Part shown: positions 1-5,508 of the stretch, piece after piece | How the letters are laid out: the number at the start of each line of letters is the position of its first letter | Position numbering within the stretch: position 1 is the stretch's first letter | Source of the DNA: Candidatus Zixiibacteriota bacterium | GTDB lineage: Bacteria > Zixibacteria > MSB-5A5 > GN15 > FEB-12 | Direction of reading: 5' to 3' | NCBI GenBank assembly: GCA_030619345.1 | Contig: JAUXBO010000160.1 | Location: forward strand, 1 to 6,097 | Length of the DNA stretch: 6,097 nucleotides | The notes under the pieces: model-generated | Databases searched by the model: none | The model's input: only the letters and a program-made list of their open reading frames with translations | Told to the model about the DNA's origin: nothing | Position numbers and translations under genes: made by a program

Positions 1-1731
1 TATGATTATTATCAGCCCGAAGCTTACATTCCCAATACTGATGTCTATATAGAAAAAGATACAGCTGTCAACGAGGATATTGATCGACTGCGCCTTCGCG
101 CTACCGCCTCGCTATTGGATCGGGATGACGTAATTATAGTGGCATCGGTATCATGTATTTATGGTCTGGGATCGCCCGAGGAATACAAACGGCAGTTCAT
201 GGTAATTCGAAAGGGCGATCAGTTGGACCGTGACGAAATGATCCGTCGGCTGATAGATATTCATTATGTACGAAACGCAGTCGACTTCTCTCGCGGGAAG
301 TTCCGAGTTCGTGGTGATACCATTGAGCTAATCCCAGCTTATCATGAGCATGCCTTCCGATTTGAATTTTTTGGCGACGAAATCGAGAGACTCACTGAAA
401 TAGACCCTTTGACCGGTGAAATACTGAGTGAAAGGGAGCGGGTATCGATCTATCCGGCCAAGCATTTTGTTACTTCCCCCGAGCAGCTTGAAGGCGCGAT
501 CAAGCTGATTAAAGATGAATTGGACGAGCGACTCGAATTTTTGCGCTCCAATAATAAGCTGCTCGAGGCTCAGCGTTTGGAATCGAGAACAAAGTATGAT
601 CTTGAAATGCTTCAGGAAGTAGGCTATTGCTCGGGTATTGAAAACTATTCTCGACACCTTACCGGCCGTGCGGAGGGAGAGCGCCCGTTTTGTCTGATAG
701 ATTTTTTCCCGGACAAGTTTCTGACGATTATCGATGAGTCACATCAGTCAATACCTCAGATTCGGGGGATGTTTGCCGGTGACCGCAGCCGCAAGGAAGT
801 CTTGGTGGAGTACGGTTTTCGATTGCCATCGGCCCTTGACAACCGTCCGCTTTTTTTTGATGAATTTGAGGAGCTAACGCCGCACACGATCTATGTGTCA
901 GCCACCCCGGCTGACTATGAATTGGAAAAATGCGAGGGAGTGGTGGTTGACCAGGTGATTCGACCGACCGGCCTGCTCGACCCGAAAATCATCGTGAAAC
1001 CACTGGCAACGCAGGTAGATGACTTGTTAGAGCAGGTACGACTCAGGAAAAAGTCCGGCGAGAGAGTTCTGGTAACAACCCTTACCAAGCGAATGTCTGA
1101 GGACCTCAACGACTATTTGAACAAAATGGGTGTTCGCTCCCGTTATCTTCACAGTGAAATTGCCACCATTGAGCGCACAGCGATAATCCGTGACCTGCGG
1201 CTGGCCGAATTTGAAGTGCTGGTGGGCGTGAATCTGCTTCGCGAGGGTCTGGATTTGCCGGAAGTCTCGTTGGTGGCTATTTTGGATGCCGATAAAGAAG
1301 GATTCCTTCGTTCGGCCAGAGCGCTGATACAGACCGCCGGAAGAGCGGCCCGCAACCGCAACGGCGAAGTGATTTTCTATGCTGATAAGATCACCCGTTC
1401 TATGAAACTTGCCATTGATGAGACGGCCAGGCGTCGTGAAAAACAGATGGCCTACAACAAGAAGCACAATATTAATCCAGAAACAGTCTTTAAAACCAGA
1501 GACGAGATTTTGCGCTCGACCCAATTTGCAGATAGTAAAACCGAAGAGGAAGTTTCGTTTGAAAAGCCTGATAGTTTTATACGGATGAGTGGCGAGGATC
1601 AATTGGGCTTTTTGATGCAGGCGATGAAAAAATCGGCCGACAATCTGGATTTTGAAACAGCCGTGATAATCCGTGATGAAGCCGCCCGGTTGACCGAAAA
1701 GCTAAAAACGAGAAAACAAAAAAGGCGTTAG
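1..1731 (+). CDS. uvrB: UvrABC excinuclease subunit B, 5'-truncated by the window edge
   Basis: UvrB is the helicase-like subunit of nucleotide excision repair. It is loaded by UvrA, verifies the lesion by inserting a beta-hairpin between the strands, and recruits UvrC for incision in the cytoplasm. The frame is open from base 1 and shows 576 residues. The first ones (YDYYQPEAY) are the tyrosine-rich hairpin, so about 90 N-terminal residues with Walker A lie outside; the full protein would be near the usual 670. Visible landmarks are SVSCIYGLG (residues 49-57), the Walker B-like DESH (245-248), YVSATP (298-303), GVNLLREGLD (409-418), helicase motif VI QTAGRAAR (444-451) and a C-terminal UVR domain (about 531-566) that contacts UvrC, followed by a basic tail ending KQKRR. 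The residue after DESH is Gln where E. coli has Val, probably ordinary family variation. The TTG at 115 is an internal Leu codon, not the start. A lipoprotein gene follows 48 nt downstream with no terminator between. Confidence 0.98.
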   Translation, partial: YDYYQPEAYIPNTDVYIEKDTAVNEDIDRLRLRATASLLDRDDVIIVASVSCIYGLGSPEEYKRQFMVIRKGDQLDRDEMIRRLIDIHYVRNAVDFSRGKFRVRGDTIELIPAYHEHAFRFEFFGDEIERLTEIDPLTGEILSERERVSIYPAKHFVTSPEQLEGAIKLIKDELDERLEFLRSNNKLLEAQRLESRTKYDLEMLQEVGYCSGIENYSRHLTGRAEGERPFCLIDFFPDKFLTIIDESHQSIPQIRGMFAGDRSRKEVLVEYGFRLPSALDNRPLFFDEFEELTPHTIYVSATPADYELEKCEGVVVDQVIRPTGLLDPKIIVKPLATQVDDLLEQVRLRKKSGERVLVTTLTKRMSEDLNDYLNKMGVRSRYLHSEIATIERTAIIRDLRLAEFEVLVGVNLLREGLDLPEVSLVAILDADKEGFLRSARALIQTAGRAARNRNGEVIFYADKITRSMKLAIDETARRREKQMAYNKKHNINPETVFKTRDEILRSTQFADSKTEEEVSFEKPDSFIRMSGEDQLGFLMQAMKKSADNLDFETAVIIRDEAARLTEKLKTRKQKRR

Positions 1732-1779
1732 AGCGTTTAAGTAATGAAGATGAGACCTGAATTCGAATATAAGGTTGAT

Positions 1780-2667
1780 ATGAGAAAACCAAGTTTTTTA
1801 TTAGCTCTACTATTTGTTCTGTCGGCCTTTGTTGGCTGTGAGGAGAAGGACGTAACAATTGTGTCCGATGAGGAAGAACTGCTGAGCTATATGGAACTGA
1901 GTGAAGATGCGCTCGGCCTTTTCAGTTTGGACAGCCTGGACACTCTTGAATATACAATTCCGTCACGTCCTGGACGGTATCAAGAAGTGGTCGATTCCAT
2001 CAAACGATTTATCACTGTTTCGCTCAGCAAGTCGACCGTTAAAGCCGGGGCGCTCGGAGATGTTCGTGAGGCAATTGTCAACGTTTCGGACGAGTATTAT
2101 ATAACGATTAACAAGATCAAGTCGACTGGGACATTATCAAAACCTGAACTACGCGTGCTGACTCGGAATGGACATTTCTTGAAACTCGGCGATGATTCCC
2201 GGCCATTCATTGGGTGGAAACTGTATGGTTATTCCGGATACAATCATGTTGGCTTGTCTATTCCAGTCGCAGTCGATCTAAAAGACAGTGCCGGGCAATC
2301 GAGCTTTACAGGTGATGCCAGACTTTTCAGGTCGTCCCCCTATGATGATAACTTCCGTACCATCCCGACTATCAAACTTGAAGATATGACGCAGGTAAGT
2401 CCTTCCAGCCTGCTAATTATTAATGCCGCTTCCGATACGACTGCTACAATGAAGGTCTTCCAAACTTTTGTTTCCGCGGAGACAGCCTCGGGTCATTACT
2501 ATGAAAAAATGGATTCAGTTACGCTCTACCATACGACCGACACGATCAGGGCTTTGCCGGGGACAGATCAGCTGTGGAATACGATAAATTTTGTCAGCTT
2601 TGATTTTATCAATGAATGGCCAACGGCAAGAGCCTTTTGGTCGATCCCTTACCGGACCAAGCCCTGA
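1780..2667 (+). CDS. Hypothetical lipoprotein of unknown function
   Basis: This gene encodes a 295-residue protein that I do not recognise. It begins with a clear type II signal peptide: basic MRK, a hydrophobic stretch (PSFLLALLFVLSAF), then VGC with Cys20 as the likely lipidated residue, followed by an acidic run (EEKD, then DEEE). The rest is rich in alternating hydrophobic and polar residues, Ser, Thr and Asp, which suggests a mostly beta exported domain; there are no further membrane segments and no catalytic motif I can name. The start at 1780 is preferred because AAGG lies 5 nt upstream and it puts the signal peptide at the N-terminus. An in-frame ATG at 1744 would add 12 residues, including acidic ones, before the signal and has a poorer ribosome site. 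It lies 48 nt after uvrB on the same strand and is probably co-transcribed, but nothing suggests a repair role. Confidence 0.82.
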   Translation: MRKPSFLLALLFVLSAFVGCEEKDVTIVSDEEELLSYMELSEDALGLFSLDSLDTLEYTIPSRPGRYQEVVDSIKRFITVSLSKSTVKAGALGDVREAIVNVSDEYYITINKIKSTGTLSKPELRVLTRNGHFLKLGDDSRPFIGWKLYGYSGYNHVGLSIPVAVDLKDSAGQSSFTGDARLFRSSPYDDNFRTIPTIKLEDMTQVSPSSLLIINAASDTTATMKVFQTFVSAETASGHYYEKMDSVTLYHTTDTIRALPGTDQLWNTINFVSFDFINEWPTARAFWSIPYRTKP

Positions 2668-2673
2668 GTATTT

Positions 2674-2761
2674 AGTAGGTCGAATCGCCTGTCGGTTCGA
2701 CGAAATGGATACTACTGTATTACGCGCAAAGATTGTCGAACGTCAGGGCGTTCGACCTACT
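2674..2761. repeat. REPIN-like inverted pair of GTAG-headed palindromes
   Basis: Two arms in inverted orientation flank a 33-nt spacer. The left arm (2675-2701) starts GTAG and folds as a hairpin, stem GTCGAATCG with CGGTTCGAC (9 pairs including one T-G) around a 5-nt loop. The right arm (2735-2760), read on the minus strand, also starts GTAG and folds with a perfect 8-bp stem GTCGAACG/CGTTCGAC around a 6-nt loop. The two arms are near copies, differing by one indel and a few substitutions, and the flanking A/T at 2674 and 2761 also pair. A GTAG head followed by a palindrome, in inverted pairs, is the known layout of REP doublets (REPINs) moved by RAYT Y1 transposases. No RAYT gene is in the window. 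The element sits 6 nt after the lipoprotein stop and could also act as a transcript end or mRNA-stabilising structure. Confidence 0.75.
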
Positions 2762-2835
2762 GTCTGGTGGACTGCGTGGATGGCGGCATTATTTTTGTGC
2801 TAAACAGTTGTATCTGCTCTTTTTGTTGAATTCTC

Positions 2836-2864
2836 TTTACTATTCCAAGTAATACATCTATACA
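2836..2864 (+). promoter_or_regulatory. Candidate sigma-70-type promoter for the SPFH gene
   Basis: A TTTACT box (2836-2841) and a TATACA box (2859-2864) are separated by 17 nt and each matches four of six consensus positions. Transcription would begin near 2871, leaving a leader of about 46 nt that contains the strong ribosome site. The position after the repeat pair and before an isolated gene makes a promoter here likely, but the exact boxes are a weak call in AT-rich DNA. Confidence 0.3.
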
Positions 2865-2903
2865 GTTTGGTAAGATATGTAGGATTTGTCAGATCAATCA
2901 TAC

Positions 2904-2911
2904 AAGGAGGT
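2904..2911 (+). promoter_or_regulatory. Strong Shine-Dalgarno site of the SPFH gene
   Basis: The sequence AAGGAGGT, a full match to the anti-Shine-Dalgarno core, lies 5 nt before the ATG at 2917. It fixes that start and suggests efficient translation, better than the ribosome sites seen before the other complete genes in the window. Confidence 0.85.
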
Positions 2912-2916
2912 GTATT

Positions 2917-3732
2917 ATGAAGGGACCTAATCTCAGGCTCATGCCGGCGTTACTTATTATGGTGATGGCGCTCGGTTTGATTGGCTGCGGGACACAGATA
3001 CCGTCGGGCCACCGGGGTGTGTTTTACGCCAAGTTTGGCGCTGGAACAGAAATGGGTACAATCTACCAGGAAGGTTTCTCCTGGCATTTGCCATGGAACG
3101 GCATGTTTGTTTACAAAGTCCAGTTGCAGGAAAACAAGGAGACCCTGAACGTTCTTTCGTCCGATGGTGCGACCATTCGGATGGAGTTCTCGGTTCTCTA
3201 CCGACCCATCATGTCGAAGCTGGACTCCCTGCAGATAGGGATCGGCCCGAACTATTATAGTGTGTCACTCGCTCCGGCTATGCGGGGGACAGCCCGATCC
3301 GTGGCCGGTCGCTTTACTCCGGAAGAGATCTACTCCACCAAACGTGAGGAGTTATCTGCAGCTCTAATTGCCGGACTTCAAGAAGCGATGGCTGACAAAT
3401 TCATTGAAATAGAAAATGTCGTCATCAGGGATGTTCAGATTCCACAGAAAATCTCAGAGGCGATCAATTTCAAGCTGACGGCTGAACAGGAATCTCAGAA
3501 GATGAAGTTCACAATTGAGAAGGAAAGGCTTGAGGCCGACCGTAAGCGGATTGAGGCTCAGGGTATTGCTGATTTCCAGAAAATCGTCAGTGCCGGTATT
3601 ACATCCTCCTTGCTGAGGTGGAAGGGGATCGAAGCTACTCTTAAGATCGCCGAATCACCCAACACAAAAGTGATAATAGTGGGTAACGATGCTGGAAGTC
3701 TGCCGGTTATACTCGGTGGTGACGGGAAGTAA
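2917..3732 (+). CDS. SPFH/Band 7 (prohibitin-like) protein with lipoprotein signal
   Basis: This 271-residue membrane-associated scaffold protein belongs to the stomatin/prohibitin/flotillin superfamily, whose members oligomerise at membranes and influence proteases and membrane organisation. Residues 1-23 are a signal segment (MKGPNLRLMPALLIMVMALG) followed by the lipobox LIGC with Cys24 as lipidation site. The SPFH domain spans about 26-185, opening with the typical IPSGHRGVFYAKFG and GFSWHLPW and including RGTARSVAGRFTPEEIYS, then IENVVIRDVQIPQKISEAI. A charged Glu/Lys/Arg helix (about 186-215, likely coiled coil) follows, then the prohibitin-type tail LLRWKGIEATLKIAESPNT...LPVIL. The length is close to bacterial prohibitin-family proteins. 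The start is fixed by the Shine-Dalgarno at 2904-2911. It appears monocistronic and convergent with the ATP-grasp gene. A lipid anchor in place of an N-terminal transmembrane helix would put it on the outer side of the inner membrane or in the outer membrane. Confidence 0.93.
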   Translation: MKGPNLRLMPALLIMVMALGLIGCGTQIPSGHRGVFYAKFGAGTEMGTIYQEGFSWHLPWNGMFVYKVQLQENKETLNVLSSDGATIRMEFSVLYRPIMSKLDSLQIGIGPNYYSVSLAPAMRGTARSVAGRFTPEEIYSTKREELSAALIAGLQEAMADKFIEIENVVIRDVQIPQKISEAINFKLTAEQESQKMKFTIEKERLEADRKRIEAQGIADFQKIVSAGITSSLLRWKGIEATLKIAESPNTKVIIVGNDAGSLPVILGGDGK

Positions 3733-3760
3733 CGCAATTGTAAAGTACAAGAATCCCAAA

Positions 3761-3798
3761 GACTCGCCGGAGTTCAATCGGCGGGTCTTTTATTTTAT
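3761..3798 (+). terminator. Rho-independent terminator, convergent junction
   Basis: The stem GACTCGCCG (3761-3769) pairs with CGGCGGGTC (3779-3787), nine pairs including one T-G, around a 9-nt loop, and is followed by a T-rich tract (TTTTATTTTAT). It lies 28 nt after the SPFH stop codon. The tail contains the stop codon of the convergent ATP-grasp gene (3790-3792). Read from the minus strand the hairpin is still there but its downstream tract is short (CTTTGGG), so any action in that direction is likely weaker. Confidence 0.88.
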
Positions 3799-4710
3799 AA
3801 GCCGTTTCACGAATTCCTGAAAAGAGGTCCGGGCCAGATTTCCGGATTGTCGTTCGACATCGGGGGAGTAGTTGGTCGTTCCGTTTATATCGTAAGTATA
3901 GACCGATCCGGCCTGACTTTCCACAAATTCAAATCCAGCCATATCAAATCCAACGGCCTTTGAGATTTCGATATACTTATCGACCAGCGGATGCTCAAAG
4001 GAATCTATCCACTCAAACAGCGAAGAATCAGAATCGGGAGCGCCTGATTTTCCTTTCGCCTGATCAATGCGACAGGCATCGGCGGGGCAGAGTTCAAAAC
4101 CCTGTTCGCAGGAACTTCTGAAAGCGTACACGAGTTTGCCATCAAGGATTTCGACCCGCGTGACAACATTCCCTTTTGGTTCGATATACTCCTGAACATG
4201 TAGGATGCTATCAGGCGAGTGCTCCACACTATCTGAGAGCAAATACTCCGACAGGTGTGCGAGAGTGTCGAATTTCTTGATCCCTAATCCCTTCCCGGAG
4301 CAGTTATGTTTGGTCAGCACGGGGAAAGTAAGATTTCGGGCGGCTTTATTCAACGCAGTCATATCAGAAGAAAAGACGCATTTGGGATACGAAAGTCCGT
4401 GCCGCTTGAGCAGACGGTACTGTTCGACTTTGCTCATTTCGTAGTTCATGGTTGGCAGCGGATTGATAACCCGGCGGTTGTATGATTGCAGGTACTCAAG
4501 ATACTGTTCGCCGTTGATCAGGGCCTGGGCATTGCCCCTGGTGTGGCTCGATGGTGATATCCGGTTGAGATACAGAATGTCATCCGGGGGTTGACTGAGG
4601 TCGAGTTGGTGTTGGGCGATGAAATTCAGTCGATAGGGAACTGATATTTCATCAAGAGCCGTGACAAAAAAAGGAAGCCAGTCCTCGTTCTCATATATAA
4701 TTTCAATCAT
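3790..4710 (-). CDS. ATP-grasp ligase, RimK/glutathione-synthetase-like
   Basis: This 306-residue cytoplasmic enzyme of the ATP-grasp superfamily would activate a carboxylate as acyl-phosphate and join it to an amine or thiol; the substrate is unknown. The N-terminal pre-ATP-grasp region (1-90) contains LYLNRISPSSHTRGNAQ (residues 46-62), which resembles the 'NRxSxSSHTRG' signature I recall in ATP-grasp proteins loosely annotated as alpha-L-glutamate ligases. Next come SKVEQYRLLKRHGLSYPK (93-110), the ATP-binding Lys134 with glycine-rich loop SGKGLG (138-143), the hinge QEYIE (173-177), and metal-ligand positions Glu261 with Asp274 and Asn276 in YDINGTTNY. All core motifs look intact. There is no signal peptide. 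The ATG lies inside the end of the upstream HicB-DinB gene (8-nt overlap), its ribosome site is weak, and translation is probably coupled. A RimK-type peptide ligase or a thiol/peptide biosynthesis enzyme are both possible; the fold is firm, the substrate is not. Confidence 0.9.
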   Translation of the reverse strand: MIEIIYENEDWLPFFVTALDEISVPYRLNFIAQHQLDLSQPPDDILYLNRISPSSHTRGNAQALINGEQYLEYLQSYNRRVINPLPTMNYEMSKVEQYRLLKRHGLSYPKCVFSSDMTALNKAARNLTFPVLTKHNCSGKGLGIKKFDTLAHLSEYLLSDSVEHSPDSILHVQEYIEPKGNVVTRVEILDGKLVYAFRSSCEQGFELCPADACRIDQAKGKSGAPDSDSSLFEWIDSFEHPLVDKYIEISKAVGFDMAGFEFVESQAGSVYTYDINGTTNYSPDVERQSGNLARTSFQEFVKRLIK

Positions 4711-5380
4711 TGCGCATATATCTTTCTATCTGCTGCGTGTGAGCTCGTTCATGCCAGAGCGCTCGCCTTACAATCTTGCGGGCCGACCAAAGTTCCTGTC
4801 GCCTTTCGCATATCAAATCGCTGTTGACCATGAGCGGCAGTTGGATGAGCAAGTGTGACCGGACCTGAGACAATCGTTCTCTAACATCTGTTACGAGTTC
4901 GTTGCGGTGAAAGGCCAGATCAAGCGCCTCAAGATACCACAGTTCCGCGGTGGCAATATGATTGAGCACGCCCATGATGTTTTCTCTTATCTCGCCGTGA
5001 ACCGGCCGTTCCAATTGGGAAGCATCTGCCGTTTGAATTACGGCCAGTAAATCATTTCTCGTGCATTCCAGCAGCCAAGCGATATGATCGGCATCTTCCG
5101 GTGTTACCACACGCTTATCATCTTCGAAAAAAGCATTTATGAAGTATTGATCGTCAACTGAGTTCGCTTCATGCACCTGAACTATCTCGAATTTTGTTTG
5201 ATCATCGGCAGTCTCATGCAGGAAGCCATCGCGCCAAATCAGATAATTGTCGATGGCATCCCCGAGTCCTTTCTCCGCTTCAACTCGGCTCTTACCGGCG
5301 CTGAAACAACCGGGGAGATCAAGTACGAAAGCTACCCAATGCTGCCTTTCGATCTTATCGATTCCGACACGATAGATCAT
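4703..5380 (-). CDS. HicB-like / DinB-like two-domain fusion protein
   Basis: This 225-residue cytoplasmic protein has two recognisable parts. Residues 1 to about 60 match the HicB antitoxin-type partial RNase-H fold, with WVAFVLDLPGCFSAGKS and the helix AEKGLGDAIDNYLIW. Residues about 96-222 look like a DinB/YfiT-type four-helix bundle: DHIAWLLECTRNDLLAVI, then NIMGVLNHIATAELWYLEALD, then WSARKIVRRALWHERAHTQQIERY. His141 and the HxxxH pair His210/His214 fit the divalent-metal triad of DinB enzymes; His99 is in the first helix. DinB-fold proteins include thiol-dependent transferases and isomerases, but many have unknown roles. No HicA toxin gene is adjacent, so this is probably not a classical antitoxin; the HicB part may be a ligand- or protein-binding module. 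The start is fixed because an in-frame TAG lies just upstream (5384-5386). A GGGAAAG sequence lies about 10 nt before it. It overlaps the ATP-grasp gene by 8 nt. Confidence 0.87.
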   Translation of the reverse strand: MIYRVGIDKIERQHWVAFVLDLPGCFSAGKSRVEAEKGLGDAIDNYLIWRDGFLHETADDQTKFEIVQVHEANSVDDQYFINAFFEDDKRVVTPEDADHIAWLLECTRNDLLAVIQTADASQLERPVHGEIRENIMGVLNHIATAELWYLEALDLAFHRNELVTDVRERLSQVRSHLLIQLPLMVNSDLICERRQELWSARKIVRRALWHERAHTQQIERYMRND

Positions 5381-5430
5381 TCGCTATATCTTTCCCGATT
5401 CCGAACTTTGGTCTTCTTCTTTGGCGGCAT
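5377..5430 (-). CDS. Possible 17-residue leader micro-ORF upstream of the HicB-DinB gene
   Basis: The reading frame encodes MPPKKKTKVRNRERYSE and ends in a TGA that overlaps the ATG of the HicB-DinB gene as ATGA. A purine-rich GGAAAG lies 5 nt upstream of its ATG, about as good as the ribosome sites of the neighbouring genes. The peptide is very basic (nine Lys/Arg of 17) with no hydrophobic segment, so it is not a signal or membrane peptide. If translated, its likely job is to deliver terminating ribosomes to the downstream start. It may also be a chance frame, since 18 codons is within random expectation. Confidence 0.35.
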   Translation of the reverse strand: MPPKKKTKVRNRERYSE

Positions 5431-5468
5431 ATAACTTTCCGAGGAATGCGTAATTTCAAATTTGAGTT

Positions 5469-5498
5469 AATATCTGTTTTGTGGGTCCCGTTTGTCAA
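5469..5498 (-). promoter_or_regulatory. Candidate sigma-70-type promoter for the HicB-DinB/ATP-grasp unit
   Basis: On the minus strand a perfect TTGACA (5493-5498) is followed after 18 nt by GATATT (5469-5474), which matches four of six -10 positions. Transcription would start near 5462 and give a leader of about 80 nt that includes the micro-ORF at 5377-5430. The boxes lie in the 128-nt gap after the stop of the upstream minus-strand gene, where no convincing terminator is seen, so read-through from that gene may also contribute. Confidence 0.5.
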
Positions 5499-5508
5499 GT
5501 GGGAACAG

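Noticed and set aside
115..117. TTG as a possible start of uvrB
   Set aside because: The same frame is open to base 1 and encodes conserved UvrB residues (YDYYQPEAY, IEKD), so the TTG is an internal Leu codon.
851..858. Run of eight T in uvrB as a possible slippage or frameshift site
   Set aside because: The frame is intact on both sides and encodes the expected conserved residues (RPLFFDEFEEL), so no frameshift is seen.
328..1602. Long minus-strand open frames (328-657, 915-1109, 1027-1602, 1149-1361)
   Set aside because: They lie wholly inside the conserved uvrB coding region on the opposite strand and show no recognisable domain; they are shadows.
1577..1858. Minus-strand open frame across the uvrB end and lipoprotein start
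   Set aside because: It is opposite two better supported genes and lacks family motifs.
2591..2803. Plus-strand frame running through the lipoprotein end and the repeat pair
   Set aside because: It overlaps the lipoprotein in another frame and translates the palindromic repeat; no good ribosome site.
4703..5430. HicAB toxin-antitoxin locus
   Set aside because: There is a HicB-like domain but no HicA-type small RNA-binding toxin beside it; the 17-residue micro-ORF is far too short for HicA.
3790..5430. Graspetide-type peptide precursor with ATP-grasp cyclase
   Set aside because: The only small frame has no leader motif or Thr/Ser-rich plus Glu/Asp-rich core, so there is no support for a ribosomal peptide cluster.
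5171..5434. Plus-strand frame opposite the HicB-DinB gene, and others at 4205-4444, 4661-4858 and 5536-5835
   Set aside because: Each is antisense to a gene with clear domain motifs and has none of its own.
5484..5506. Hairpin after the stop of the surface-sorted protein gene as a terminator
   Set aside because: Only about four G/C-containing pairs (TCCC/GGGA) form around a long loop with no T tract on the minus strand; too weak.
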